Below are positions 25,801-34,619 of a stretch of DNA of 50,725 bases, one piece after another. The notes beneath the pieces were generated by a model that searched no databases, was not told the origin of the DNA, and was given only the letters and a program-made list of their open reading frames with translations. The DNA is taken from contig CALEPR010000082.1 of assembly GCA_937910665.1 (NCBI GenBank), positions 1 to 50,725 of the forward strand. Reading direction: 5' to 3'. Position 1 is the stretch's first letter. Every line of letters starts with the position of its first letter. A program made the translations under genes and the position numbers. This stretch comes from an uncultured Selenomonadales bacterium (lineage in GTDB: Bacteria > Bacillota > Negativicutes > Selenomonadales > Selenomonadaceae).

Positions 25801-25884
25801 TCCTCATTCTAGGGGTTAGGATTTAGGGGTTAGGATTTAGGGGTTAGAGAAAAATTTCTCACTCCTCATTCCTCACTCCTAATT
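25797..25884. repeat. Heptad-repeat island between rluD and the small membrane gene
   Basis: Contains AGGGGTTAGGATTT twice plus a half copy in tandem, flanked by inverted TCACTCC/TCATTCC/TAATT heptads. It supplies the start signals of rluD on one side and the last codons (RSEE) and stop of the upstream gene on the other. Confidence 0.8.
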
Positions 25885-26117
25885 AAAATCGGCTCCACCA
25901 TTTGATGAATATTATTTATAATTTCCTGTTTCCGCTCCGGCGTTTCGTTCACAATGATTCCAATGTAAGAAATAATTATCATTATGAAACTCATGACCAT
26001 CATTCGCAAAAATCTGCCGCCGGGTTTGCCGTTAATTTTTTTGTAAGTCAAAATTCCTGCGCTGATCGGAAAGACAAAAAAATTTACCTGCAAAATCAAA
26101 GTACAAAATTCCAACAT
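25866..26117 (-). CDS. Small membrane protein, 83 residues
   Basis: Not recognised by family. Two membrane helices are clear (about residues 5-23 and 37-60) with a positively charged KKINGKPGGRFLR loop between them and an amphipathic tail. The ATG at 26117 is chosen because GGAGG lies seven to eight bases before it; a longer frame upstream has no such site. The last four residues, RSEE, and the stop are encoded by the heptad repeat. It follows a DUF401 permease by 54 bases and may be co-transcribed with it. Confidence 0.6.
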   Translation of the reverse strand: MLEFCTLILQVNFFVFPISAGILTYKKINGKPGGRFLRMMVMSFIMIIISYIGIIVNETPERKQEIINNIHQMVEPILIRSEE

Positions 26118-26171
26118 CAAAAATTTCCTCCAAATTTTATTAAGTAATTTTTTCAGCGTCAACAAAATTTT

Positions 26172-27389
26172 TCACCAAGTCAAGTAAGTGTAAACACTGA
26201 AGATTGTCAAAATTAAAATTTCGCAAAGCGCGAGCGGTTTTAAAGTTTTCAGCAAATCAGTTTTGAAATAATCTATCGTGATTATCAAACAGACGTGAGT
26301 CGGTGTCAACATTTGTCCGGCGACTCCGAAAGCCATCGCAATTCCTGCCAGATTTAAATTTCCGGTTCCCAACGCCGCCACGATTGGCATAACTATTGCA
26401 ACATGTCCTTGACTCATTCCTGTCAAAATTCCGATGATGAAAGAAACGCAAGCGATTATCACAGGAACAGGCAGCGGCGAATTTTGAAACGCCGAAACAA
26501 TTTCTGTCAAAACATTTGTGACTTCCAAAAGCTGAATAAAATATAAAATGCAACAAATATTCAGCGACATTTTCCAATCAAATGCGCCGATAAAAATTTC
26601 TTTCAAGCCGACATATCTTTTTGCAAAGTTCAGGACAAAATACATTCCCACGACAACCAAAAAAGTTGCGACCGATGCCGTTAAACCAAAAGCCGCGACC
26701 AAAAAAAATATCGACGCGACAGGCAGGAAAGATAAAAATAATCCTTGCCGTTCGTGAAAAATTTCTGCCGCAGATTTTTGAACTTTGAGCGACGGCGGAA
26801 TTTTTATTTTTTGAATCAGAACCAGCCAGCCGACCGAAAAAGCCAAGACAGTCACCCAAGCCAAGTGCTTTAAAAATTCTCCGAAAGGAACTCCCGCGAT
26901 TGAACACGCCATAATCATTCCCGGAATTATCGGACTGGAAAATTCAAAAATGTGTCTGAACCAAAAATTTATTGCCGCCTTGCGCTCAGATTTTAAATTT
27001 AATCCTGCGGAAAGTTCTTCGACAATCGGCGCGGAAAATCTTGCGCCTCCGACCGAAGGTAACAGTCCCAAAAATGCCGGCATCGTCGCCAACAAAACTT
27101 TCACGCCTGAAAAAAGTTTCCGCAACGCCTTCACCATATCCGCGAGTGCTCCGCTTTTGCGAAGTTCAATTTCCAGACACATTATCAAGTACAACGCAAA
27201 AATTATGTCGTAAGTTCGCGGCAAAGTAAAAGTTTCACAGAAAGCCTGAAGTAATTTTAAAAATGTCGGTTCGCGACAAAACCAAATAAAAATTCCGCTG
27301 ACCAACATCGCCGACCCGATTTGAATTTTAAATCGCAACAAAAAAATTATCAGCCCGAGCGCAATTATCAAAATCAAAAATATGTTCAT
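26172..27389 (-). CDS. DUF401-family integral membrane protein
   Basis: About 405 residues with ten or so membrane helices. It resembles the DUF401 branch of the ion transporter superfamily. Recognisable pieces are the LPSVGGARFSAPIVEE and GILTGMSQGHVAIVMPI segments, each near a helix break, and TPTHVCLIITIDYF, which recalls the re-entrant hairpins of related anion transporters. The substrate is unknown. The ATG at 27389 has a weak upstream site; a GTG at 27422 would add 11 polar residues and seems less likely for a membrane protein. The next gene downstream is the small membrane protein. Confidence 0.75.
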   Translation of the reverse strand: MNIFLILIIALGLIIFLLRFKIQIGSAMLVSGIFIWFCREPTFLKLLQAFCETFTLPRTYDIIFALYLIMCLEIELRKSGALADMVKALRKLFSGVKVLLATMPAFLGLLPSVGGARFSAPIVEELSAGLNLKSERKAAINFWFRHIFEFSSPIIPGMIMACSIAGVPFGEFLKHLAWVTVLAFSVGWLVLIQKIKIPPSLKVQKSAAEIFHERQGLFLSFLPVASIFFLVAAFGLTASVATFLVVVGMYFVLNFAKRYVGLKEIFIGAFDWKMSLNICCILYFIQLLEVTNVLTEIVSAFQNSPLPVPVIIACVSFIIGILTGMSQGHVAIVMPIVAALGTGNLNLAGIAMAFGVAGQMLTPTHVCLIITIDYFKTDLLKTLKPLALCEILILTIFSVYTYLTW

Positions 27390-27460
27390 AAATTTTTCAA
27401 AATGTATTCGGTCAAACCGCACAGAACTATTCCAAATTGTTTTCTGAGCATTTTAGAAAA

Positions 27461-27526
27461 AAATTTAAGAAACTGTATCCACAACTTCAGGGAATAGGAA
27501 TTAGTTTCTCCTTATCCCTCGAACTT
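27461..27526. repeat. Dispersed inverted repeat, copy B (66 bp)
   Basis: The opposite-strand partner of copy A at 23595-23674. The core AGAAACTGTATCC...TTAGTTTCT has 7-bp inverted ends. It lies between hypC and the DUF401 gene. Confidence 0.75.
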
Positions 27527-27540
27527 GTGAACACAAGTTC
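27521..27540. repeat. Perfect 20-bp palindrome at the hypC stop
   Basis: GAACTTGTG and CACAAGTTC pair around AA. It starts at the hypC stop codon and touches repeat copy B; without a T-run it is an uncertain terminator. Confidence 0.6.
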
Positions 27541-27806
27541 TAACTTTTTGTTTCAAAATTCATCTGTTGCTCAAGAGAAAAAACTGTTCGCGGTGCGCCA
27601 TTCATTTCCGCAACCAAAGCGTCGCGCAGCTTAACTTCTTCCTCGTCAACAATTTGCATCGCAAAACCTGCGTGGACTAAAACATAATCGCCAACTTTTG
27701 TTTCAGGCAAGAGCATTAAACTTGCCGAGCGTTTGATTCCGCTGTGTTCGATCGTTGCTAAATTATCTTTTATTTCAATTACTTTTCCCGGAAAAGCCAA
27801 ACACAT
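27540..27806 (-). CDS. hypC: HypC-family hydrogenase maturation chaperone
   Basis: HypC binds HypD and carries the Fe(CN)2CO unit to the [NiFe]-hydrogenase large subunit. The start MCLAFPGKVIEI with the essential Cys2 is diagnostic, followed by a small OB fold (KVGDYVLVHAGFAMQIVDEEE). At 88 residues it is slightly longer than most, the last 18 or so being an extra tail (PRTVFSLEQQMNFETKS). No other hyp or hydrogenase gene is in the window; it shares the strand with rae1 upstream (29 bases), so it is separated from its usual partners. AGGAGG precedes the ATG. Confidence 0.9.
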   Translation of the reverse strand: MCLAFPGKVIEIKDNLATIEHSGIKRSASLMLLPETKVGDYVLVHAGFAMQIVDEEEVKLRDALVAEMNGAPRTVFSLEQQMNFETKS

Positions 27807-27835
27807 TTTTATTCCTCCTAAAAAAAATTTTTCAG

Positions 27836-28354
27836 CTAACTTTGTCTACGCATTTTTTCAAGTTCGGCTAAAACTTTTGAATCAATTCGATCTCCGACTT
27901 CATTTCTTCGGACAGGTAAAGTTACGTTACCGAGATATTCTTTCCGCAAATTTTTTTTTGCGCGCCTGACAGCTCGATAAAATTCTCGCGAAGGATGTCG
28001 ATAAGCTCCCGCACCTAAAATTACCGTTTCAATCAAAGCGTCCGAGCTTACGACATGAACTTCGCGACGCTTTTTAACTTCCTCGACAGTCAATCGCTCA
28101 ATCACGCTGTCGGCAGTTTCCTCGAAGCCGCTGTAAATGACGCGAAAAATTTTGCTGTAAACTTCCTCGCGCTCATCTTCCTCAGTTTTTCCTGCGTCAA
28201 AGACAACAGTCATTTCAAAATTTTCATAGCCGCCATACTCGATCAAGTTGCGAATTAAAATTTCTCGCGCCGTCGCCAAGTCATCAATATTTATTTCTTT
28301 CCAGACGTGAATTAAATTATATCCGTCCACAATGTAATGAGGTCTTTTCTTCAT
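27836..28354 (-). CDS. rae1: NYN-domain endoribonuclease, Rae1 (YacP) family
   Basis: A 172-residue member of the YacP/Rae1 family; Bacillus Rae1 enters the ribosomal A site and cuts certain mRNAs. The PIN-like NYN fold is seen in YIVDGYNLIHVWKE (residues 8-21), MTVVFDAGKTEEDE, VIYSGFEETADSVIERL and VHVVSSDALIE, giving the acidic metal-binding cluster. The C-terminal basic helix (RRAKKNLRKEYLG) suits RNA or ribosome contact. The Shine-Dalgarno site is weak. No rlmB or cysS neighbours, unlike in Bacillus. Confidence 0.85.
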   Translation of the reverse strand: MKKRPHYIVDGYNLIHVWKEINIDDLATAREILIRNLIEYGGYENFEMTVVFDAGKTEEDEREEVYSKIFRVIYSGFEETADSVIERLTVEEVKKRREVHVVSSDALIETVILGAGAYRHPSREFYRAVRRAKKNLRKEYLGNVTLPVRRNEVGDRIDSKVLAELEKMRRQS

Positions 28355-28504
28355 AAAGCAAAATTTTTACAACCCGACTTTCAAATCACAAAAATTTTGT
28401 TTATTATGACTGAAAATTTTTTTGTTGTAAATATTTCATGGAAAATAAAATTTTTTTTTGCGGAATTTTAATCGCCGAAGTAATAGCATAAAAATTTTTC
28501 AACG

Positions 28505-28531
28505 CAAAAAAAATCCGCAACATCGGCGGAA
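28505..28531 (-). terminator. Terminator after the flavodoxin-ferredoxin gene
   Basis: On the minus strand TCCGC and GCGGA pair, followed by a run of T (A-run on plus 28506-28513). The 210-base gap 28355-28564 holds nothing else recognised. Confidence 0.55.
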
Positions 28532-28564
28532 AAATATTTACGCTTGCTTCAGCAAAAATTTTTT

Positions 28565-29338
28565 TCAATCATCAAGAGTTACATTTTTATTTACATACTG
28601 ACCGTTACGCAAAGAACAGCCGTCATAATCAATCGCGCCTGCAGGACAACGATGAAAACATCCCAAACAAAGTGTGCAAGTCGATTTTATCCAAACAGGA
28701 TTTTTATTTTGAATTTCTATCGCGTCGAGAGGACATTGCCGCGCACACAATCCGCAACCGACGCATTTATTTTTATTCACGGTGAAAAGTTTTGTTTTTC
28801 TGATTCGATTGTAATTTGCTTTCGCCGCCATCGCAGTAATCGCCAACATTTGATCCGGCAAAGTGTGACCGACTTCGCGATTTAAAACTTTTTGAGCAAT
28901 TTCTGCAGTCTCCATCTCGCCGTTAATTTCTGCGCGGCGATTTTTTTCTGCATCTTTCAAATAAAACATCGGACTCCAATTATCGACAAATCGAGCGGCA
29001 TATAAACTTTCAAATTTCACTCCGACTTTTTTAAATTCTTTTTGTGCGGTCGACAAAATATTTCCATAATCGCAGCCGTAAGTCGCAACAAAATATTTGT
29101 AGTGATTTTTTCCTTCAAAAATAAATTTTGCGTCTTGCAGATAATCCAAAATTATCGAAGGTAAACCTTCCCAATAAGTCGGCATAATTACTCCAAAATT
29201 TTCACCGTCTTTAATCGTCAGCTGAAAAATTTTTTCGCGAACAAGTTTTTTCAGCGGCAAAATATAATCGCCTGTCACCTGAGAAATTTTTTCCGCAACA
29301 TATTTATTGTTGCCTGTCGCGCTGAAATATAAAATCAT
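28565..29338 (-). CDS. EFR1-family flavodoxin-ferredoxin fusion protein
   Basis: A 257-residue redox protein. The N-terminus is a flavodoxin-like domain (ILYFSATGNNKYVAEKI, FMN phosphate loop; VIMPTYWEGLP; VATYGCDYGN). The C-terminus is a two-cluster ferredoxin with CVGCGLCARQCP and CTLCLGCFHRCP, each closing on a 4Fe-4S cluster. Such proteins carry low-potential electrons in anaerobes. It lies nine bases after a radical SAM gene, which needs exactly such electrons, so it may be that enzyme's reductant; this is inference from position. Confidence 0.88.
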   Translation of the reverse strand: MILYFSATGNNKYVAEKISQVTGDYILPLKKLVREKIFQLTIKDGENFGVIMPTYWEGLPSIILDYLQDAKFIFEGKNHYKYFVATYGCDYGNILSTAQKEFKKVGVKFESLYAARFVDNWSPMFYLKDAEKNRRAEINGEMETAEIAQKVLNREVGHTLPDQMLAITAMAAKANYNRIRKTKLFTVNKNKCVGCGLCARQCPLDAIEIQNKNPVWIKSTCTLCLGCFHRCPAGAIDYDGCSLRNGQYVNKNVTLDD

Positions 29339-29347
29339 CTTCGCGCC

Positions 29348-30226
29348 TCACAATCCAAAAATATGCTCGCGATAATTTCTTAAATTTTCTTCGCCGTGTT
29401 CGTCGATCGCCCTCTGCAACTTCGCAATCATTCTGTCGTTATCTTCCGGAACTTTTCCATAAATTGGGACAGGAATTGTAACGTGTTCGGCGCGGAAATT
29501 TGTTTCAGTCGTCAAGCAGCGAATAAATTCCTGCAACTCCTGAATCCTTTCGAGTTCAGTCGCTTCCTCGAAAGTTCCTGCGTCAACTTCTTCTGAAAGC
29601 GGAGTATCGGGAAACAAAGTTAATTCCGACGCATAAATCATTGCAGGCTTTAATTGATTTATCACCCGCGCAGATTCTCTTGCGTGGCTCAAGCCATAAT
29701 TATGTCCGCCAAGTCCGCCCAAAAAATTTCCAATGTAAGGCATACCGGCTTCGTCCATTTTTTTGCACTGCTCGACAATCACTTCAGACTTGTAACCTTT
29801 GTTCATTCGCGCCAAAAGTTTATCGTCGCCGCTCTCCATTCCAAAATAAAAATAACAGTACCCCATTTCAAAAAGTTTTTTAATCTGTTCGACAGTTTTA
29901 TTTTTTAAATTATCCACCCGCGCATAACCGCCGATTGTTTTGACATAGGGCAAATATTTGTAAATCATTTCGGCAATTTTAACTAAATCTTCGTAAGGTC
30001 GAATCAAAGGATCTGCGCCTTGCAAATAAATTCTGTCGAACTCCCAACCTGAATCGCGAAGTTCTTTAATGTCTGACTCAATTTCTTCCATTGGAGAAAA
30101 TTTAAATTTGCTGTCTTTGTAAAAACTGCAAAACTTACAAGTTCCATGCGTGCAACCCGAAGTAATTTGTAAAAAACCGTCCTTAGCTTCGTAAGGCGGT
30201 CTGTTTATTCCACTTGAAAAATGCAT
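29348..30226 (-). CDS. Radical SAM protein
   Basis: A 292-residue enzyme with the cluster-binding C25-C30-C33 (CX4CX2C, in SGCTHGTCKFCSFY), a spacing seen in an Elp3/HemN-related group. The TIM-barrel shows RIYLQGADPLI, TIGGYARVDNL, FGMESGDDKLLARMNKG (the SAM-binding GxxSG-like element) and IGNFLGGLGGHNYGLSHA. No extra cluster or B12 domain is present. The reaction is unknown; this family is common in anaerobes. It is followed directly by a flavodoxin-ferredoxin and preceded by a small ABM-domain protein. Confidence 0.85.
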   Translation of the reverse strand: MHFSSGINRPPYEAKDGFLQITSGCTHGTCKFCSFYKDSKFKFSPMEEIESDIKELRDSGWEFDRIYLQGADPLIRPYEDLVKIAEMIYKYLPYVKTIGGYARVDNLKNKTVEQIKKLFEMGYCYFYFGMESGDDKLLARMNKGYKSEVIVEQCKKMDEAGMPYIGNFLGGLGGHNYGLSHARESARVINQLKPAMIYASELTLFPDTPLSEEVDAGTFEEATELERIQELQEFIRCLTTETNFRAEHVTIPVPIYGKVPEDNDRMIAKLQRAIDEHGEENLRNYREHIFGL

Positions 30227-30250
30227 CTTTCGCTCTCTCCTAAAAAAATT

Positions 30251-30538
30251 TTAAATCGCTTCGTAAACATGAATTTCGAGTTCGCCCTCGATAATTTTTT
30301 GAACCTCCGCAATAATATTTTTAAAATGATCCGTCGCCATATGTTCATCAAGCCCGGCTTTGTCTTTCCACTTTTCCAAGAAAAAAAATTCGCCGTTGTC
30401 TTTGTCAATTTCGCTCAAAATATCGTAACTGACATTCGCAGACTCCGCGCGACTTTTTTCAGCCAACTCATGAGCCAAGTCGACAAAAATTTTTTCCTTG
30501 CCGCCGACAACTTTACATTTCGCAAAAACTGCAACCAT
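30251..30538 (-). CDS. Antibiotic-biosynthesis-monooxygenase (ABM) domain protein
   Basis: A 95-residue single dimeric ferredoxin-like domain of the YgiN/ABM type: VAVFAKCKVVGGKEKIFVDL, a central strand FFFLEKWKDKAGLDEHMATDHF with the conserved Trp and His, and a final strand LEIHVYEAI. Members oxidise quinols, haem or polyketides without cofactors, or are stress proteins. The ATG at 30538 has GAGGAG eight bases upstream; a GTG at 30547 touches that site. The neighbours are redox genes. The function in an apparent anaerobe is open. Confidence 0.8.
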   Translation of the reverse strand: MVAVFAKCKVVGGKEKIFVDLAHELAEKSRAESANVSYDILSEIDKDNGEFFFLEKWKDKAGLDEHMATDHFKNIIAEVQKIIEGELEIHVYEAI

Positions 30539-30622
30539 ATCGCTCACTCCTCAACTTTTAGATAGAAAAATTTTTTCAATTCTATCTTATCGACTTGAAT
30601 TTTTAAAGCAGGTACTTTTTTG

Positions 30623-31657
30623 TTACCAATCTTGAAAAATTTTTCGCAGAGCATCCAAAAGCAAAATATTTTCCTCACGACTGCGAATTGCCGAGCGCAA
30701 AAATCTTCCGTCCAAGCCGACAAAATTTTCGCAACTGCGAAGTAAAATTTTTTCTGCGCGAAGTTGGTTTAAAATTTTTTCTGCAATTTTTTCAGTCGAA
30801 ACTTTCAGCAAAACAAAATTCACAGTCGGCGCGAAAATTTTTACAGGCAAATTTTTTAAACCCTCGACAAAAAATTTTTTTTCAACTTCAAGCCAGTTTC
30901 TTGTGTCAGTCAAAAATTTTTCATCAGTAAGTGCTGCGACTCCTGCTTTCTGCGCCAAAAAATTTACATTCCAAACATCTTTAGCCGCGTTGAATTTTTC
31001 CGCAAGATTTTTTTCAGCGACCGCAAAGCCCAACCTTAAACCCGGCAACGCAAAAATTTTTGTCAGAGATTGCACGACGACTAAATTTTTTCCCGCAAAA
31101 CTTTTTGCCGATTCAATTTTTAAAAAGTCTATAAATGATTCGTCCAAAACTGTCGGCACGAGTTCGGAAATTTTTTTGACTTCCGCGACTGAAATTAAAT
31201 TGCCTGTCGGATTGTTCGGTCTGCCTAAAATTATACAGTCGCACTTTTGTTGCAAAATTTTTTCTGTGTCGAGTTGAAAATTATCTTCCTCCCGCAGAAA
31301 AAAATATTCTACTTCAGAGCCTGCCGCACGCGCCGCGCGTTCATACTCCGAAAATGTCGGCACAGGAATTAAAACTTTTCGCGGTCTCAGAACTTGAAAG
31401 TACAAATAAAAAAATTCTGCCGCGCCGTTCAGCAAGATTAAATTTTCTGCAGGAATTTTGTAGCGCATTGAAATTGCGTTTTTTAATTCAGTCGCGTTTG
31501 CGTCGGGATAATTTACCACGCCGCGCAGATTTTCTTGCAACGCCTGCAAAACTTTTTCCGACGGTCCGAGCGGATTTATATTCGCGCTGAAGTCTAAAAA
31601 ATTTTCTGCTGCGCCTTGCGAATTGTAAATATTTCCTCCGTGCCGAAATTTATTCAT
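30623..31657 (-). CDS. cobD: L-threonine-O-3-phosphate decarboxylase, CobD-like
   Basis: A 344-residue PLP enzyme that makes (R)-1-amino-2-propanol phosphate for the cobalamin nucleotide loop. RHGGN near the start and DFSANINPLGPS are typical of CobD, the PLP sites are GRPNNPTGN and VLDESFIDF, and the Schiff-base lysine is in VVQSLTKIFALPGLRLGF. HisC is the closest alternative. The ATG at 31657 is chosen since its Shine-Dalgarno (GGTGG) lies in a sequence copying the end of pduX, showing that cobD originally overlapped pduX; a longer upstream start is out of that logic. The restriction island now separates them. Confidence 0.85.
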   Translation of the reverse strand: MNKFRHGGNIYNSQGAAENFLDFSANINPLGPSEKVLQALQENLRGVVNYPDANATELKNAISMRYKIPAENLILLNGAAEFFYLYFQVLRPRKVLIPVPTFSEYERAARAAGSEVEYFFLREEDNFQLDTEKILQQKCDCIILGRPNNPTGNLISVAEVKKISELVPTVLDESFIDFLKIESAKSFAGKNLVVVQSLTKIFALPGLRLGFAVAEKNLAEKFNAAKDVWNVNFLAQKAGVAALTDEKFLTDTRNWLEVEKKFFVEGLKNLPVKIFAPTVNFVLLKVSTEKIAEKILNQLRAEKILLRSCENFVGLDGRFLRSAIRSREENILLLDALRKIFQDW

Positions 31658-31683
31658 AAAAGCCACCGTCAACAATTTCAATT
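31646..31683. repeat. Left direct repeat of the restriction island
   Basis: 38 bases that match 31 of 38 positions with 36497-36534 in the same orientation. On the minus strand it reads as the last codons of a pduX gene (EIVDGGFYE, stop) with the cobD start ATG embedded. Confidence 0.8.
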
Positions 31684-34239
31684 AAAAAAATCTCTAACCT
31701 GTGCAGAAATATCACGACCATTTTTATCACGTTTCACAGCCAACAAAAATTTACAACAACCATTACTTTTGTTCGCCCATCGTTCACCAAGCATATTTTT
31801 TTCTTCTGTATCCAGTGTATCTAAAAATTTTTCGCCTTTGTATTCAATAGCGGCGTAAGTACCGTCCTTCAACTTTACAACAAAATCAGGATAAAACTTG
31901 TGTCTGTGCATCGGCATCCAAAAAGAATAATATTCTTCACGCTCAATATTTCTTATCCAAAATTCGACTTTTGGATTGGCATCAATAAATCTGGCGCAGT
32001 CAATTTCTTCGCTGTTCATATCACCAATCACTGAATAAAAATGTTTGTCAAATTTCGTCGAACCTGTGTAAAATTTTTTCGCAGGGTAAATTTTTGAATC
32101 AAAAGTAAATGCAATATCTTTTTCCACGCGAATTTTTCCTGATACATTGTCAGTAAAAAGATTGAAAACTTTCTTACTCGCTTCATCAATTAAAGTTTCA
32201 ATTTTTGCCGACAACATTTTTTTCAAACTAAATCTTAACTGCACTAATTCTGCCAGCGTAAAATTTTTTTCATTCATCAATCGCTCTAAAACACGCCGAG
32301 TATATTCTAAAAAATCTTCCGCAGTTATAAAGTTGTGTTCAATTTTTTCTTCCAACCAACTTATAAGTTCAGTCTGCGTCCAGTTTGTTTTTCCGACAAA
32401 TAAATTTTCATCATCAGGCAACAATTTTTCGACCAATTTATTTCCATGCAAATTAAGTTCAAAAAATTTTATGTCAGATTCAACTTTTGAAATTTCCAAA
32501 GCATAATCATTTGTTTCAGTCAATGTCCAATCGTCCGCAGGAATAAAATCACTGCACTTAGCTATCTTCAAGCCTTCTCCTAAATCCAGACATAATTGCG
32601 GAATTGAAAAAATTTCACCACGCTCGGCAGGTGAATTATTTTTTTTCTGCTTAAAATTTTCTTCCAAAACTGCTTTAGAAAATTTTTCGCGGTCTTCTGC
32701 TTTTGAAAAAATTTTCTGCTTGTTATTTTCAATTTCCTTTAAATCGTCATCAGTCACATTGTCAAAAGTAACCTTGTAACCTTCCGCAACTTTTTCTACA
32801 GAAATCTGACTTTGCAAAATGAAATTGAGTGAATCAATTCTCGGTGGCTGTTCCGTTTCTATCTTTATTGTAATTTTTTGATTGAAAAGTTTCTGCTGAA
32901 CATTCAGCGCAAAATTTACTTCACTGTCATCAAATCCCATTCCAAACAAATTGTCTTTAATTTTTGTAAGTGCTTCTGTCCAAGAATTTATTTTAAAAAA
33001 TGCGTACGCTTGATTCAATTCCGGCAGACTTCTTTTTTTTGCGTAAGGCATTCGCAAAACTCTGCCTAAAAGTTGTTCCGCATCTCTTGAGGAATGTGTT
33101 TTTGTCAGTGAACACAAAATTGACGCAAAAGGACAGTCCCATCCTTCCTTCAAGGCTTGCACTGTTATTATGTGACGTATCGGACAATTTTTTAAAAATA
33201 AATTTACGCCGTTAAGTTCAGGATTGTCACCTGTCGCAATGGCAATTTGCTCCGCAGGAACTTTTGCGTCTTCAATCAAATAATTTTTTACAAAGTCAAC
33301 ATTGCAATCAAGATTTCTATTTTCTGCTTGGTAAAGCACAATCGGTCTGATGTAATCATCTTCAGTCAATGCAATTTCTTCCAACGCCGCGCGTTTCTGC
33401 ACTGCAAAATCTATTGTCTTTCCAGGTGAATCAGAAACCTCACCCAAAATTATCGGCAACTTTATCATTTCTTCACGATAAAGTTCTTCTGCAGAAATTT
33501 TTACAAGTACGTTGGAATTTGTTGCAGGTGTTGCTGTCAACTCTATCACTGCCGAAGGTCGCAAAAATTTTATTGTTTCAAAACTTAAAGTCGTGGAACA
33601 ATTGTGCGCCTCATCTACAATCATCAGCGGACGAAGATAAGCAAGCAAATTTGCAAATGTTTTGTATCGCTTTTTATCGTCAAGTCGAAAATAATTTTCT
33701 TGCGGAATGTTTCTAAAACAACTTTCAATTTCCTCATCAGCCTGAAAAACTTTTAAAACATCTTTGACATCACGTCTAAAAGTTTGTATTGTCGAAATGC
33801 AAATATTTAATTTCTGTTCTAAATCCTGCGGACGAAGTTTGTGAAAATCTGCCACATCAAAAATCTGCAAACCGCCTTGAAAATTTTTATACAGAAATTG
33901 ATTGTAAAAACTTTTTACGTCATTCAACTTTTTTAAAGTCTGTTGCTTAATTTCATTTGAAGGCACGAGCCAAAGCACAAATGGAAATTCCTGCTCAAGA
34001 AAATTTTCTGCCACCGATTTTATTGCACAAGTTCCAAGCAAAGTTTTTCCGCCGCCTGTCGGAAGTCGCAAACATACATAAGGTACATTTTCTAAATCTG
34101 TCAGCGGCTGATACTGAGAATTGTAATCCTGCGCGGCTTGATACTTTTCAAACGCCTTTGCGTTGCCGATACTTTTTGCATCTGTCAGAAAGTTATCTAA
34201 AATTTCCAAAGTTCTATGCTGATATTTTTTTAATTCCAT
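31678..34239 (-). CDS. res: Type III restriction enzyme helicase-nuclease subunit (Res)
   Basis: An 853-residue superfamily 2 helicase joined to a nuclease. Walker A is PTGGGKT (residues 60-66), motif II is VDEAHN (DEAH at 209-212), motif III TATPA (235-239), motif VI QLLGRVLRMP. The C-terminal PD-(D/E)XK site is D785, E799 and K801 in FYPDFVVKL and IEYKGE. With Mod it would cut unmodified DNA after ATP-driven communication between two sites. The ATG overlaps the HEPN stop by ten bases and has GGAGG upstream. It is slightly shorter than classical Res proteins. Its end touches the pduX/cobD-derived repeat. Confidence 0.92.
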   Translation of the reverse strand: MELKKYQHRTLEILDNFLTDAKSIGNAKAFEKYQAAQDYNSQYQPLTDLENVPYVCLRLPTGGGKTLLGTCAIKSVAENFLEQEFPFVLWLVPSNEIKQQTLKKLNDVKSFYNQFLYKNFQGGLQIFDVADFHKLRPQDLEQKLNICISTIQTFRRDVKDVLKVFQADEEIESCFRNIPQENYFRLDDKKRYKTFANLLAYLRPLMIVDEAHNCSTTLSFETIKFLRPSAVIELTATPATNSNVLVKISAEELYREEMIKLPIILGEVSDSPGKTIDFAVQKRAALEEIALTEDDYIRPIVLYQAENRNLDCNVDFVKNYLIEDAKVPAEQIAIATGDNPELNGVNLFLKNCPIRHIITVQALKEGWDCPFASILCSLTKTHSSRDAEQLLGRVLRMPYAKKRSLPELNQAYAFFKINSWTEALTKIKDNLFGMGFDDSEVNFALNVQQKLFNQKITIKIETEQPPRIDSLNFILQSQISVEKVAEGYKVTFDNVTDDDLKEIENNKQKIFSKAEDREKFSKAVLEENFKQKKNNSPAERGEIFSIPQLCLDLGEGLKIAKCSDFIPADDWTLTETNDYALEISKVESDIKFFELNLHGNKLVEKLLPDDENLFVGKTNWTQTELISWLEEKIEHNFITAEDFLEYTRRVLERLMNEKNFTLAELVQLRFSLKKMLSAKIETLIDEASKKVFNLFTDNVSGKIRVEKDIAFTFDSKIYPAKKFYTGSTKFDKHFYSVIGDMNSEEIDCARFIDANPKVEFWIRNIEREEYYSFWMPMHRHKFYPDFVVKLKDGTYAAIEYKGEKFLDTLDTEEKNMLGERWANKSNGCCKFLLAVKRDKNGRDISAQVRDFFN

Positions 34240-34619
34240 TCCCTCACCTCCAAAAAATTTTTTATTGCTTTATAAAATTCAACAGCGTGATTGTATTGAA
34301 TTTCTGCTTCTTCTCGTGACACAATATAAAAATCTTCGTAGTCACAGTTATTACGAATTTCAAAAGCGTCACCAATGTAATCTGAAAATTTTTTGTCAAA
34401 GATTTTTGTCTTAATGTAATACTGGCGAAAGTAAGCGATAACTGCAGAATGTTTTTTGAAGTCTTTTTCTTCTTCCGCAAGTAAGGCGCGAACTGCTGTA
34501 AAAATTGCGTAGTAGGAGCGATTGATTGAACCTTTGAAAGTTCCGGCTTGAAAAAGCAATTCGGCTTCAGAAAGAAATTCTGTAGCTCTATCAAGCCGAT
34601 ATTTTGATAAATCACGCAA
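34230..34619 (-). CDS. HEPN-domain protein (MNT partner)
   Basis: A 129-residue all-helical HEPN protein. Typical features are the N-terminal LDRATEFLSEAELLF helix, NRSYYAIFTAVRALL at 33-47, H57 and the RNNCDYEDFYIVSREEAE block at 89-104. The usual RX4-6H ribonuclease motif is not evident: R89 is present but no histidine follows at the right distance. It starts with TTG at 34619 behind GGAGGG, overlapping the nucleotidyltransferase by eight bases, and overlaps res. MNT-HEPN pairs are toxin-antitoxin modules in which the MNT modifies the HEPN; here the pair is built into a restriction operon. Confidence 0.85.
   Translation of the reverse strand: MRDLSKYRLDRATEFLSEAELLFQAGTFKGSINRSYYAIFTAVRALLAEEEKDFKKHSAVIAYFRQYYIKTKIFDKKFSDYIGDAFEIRNNCDYEDFYIVSREEAEIQYNHAVEFYKAIKNFLEVREWN

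Noticed and set aside
31658..31681. Longer cobD start with eight added residues
   Set aside because: Those bases are the copied pduX tail; the embedded ATG at 31657 has the natural Shine-Dalgarno and matches CobD beginnings.
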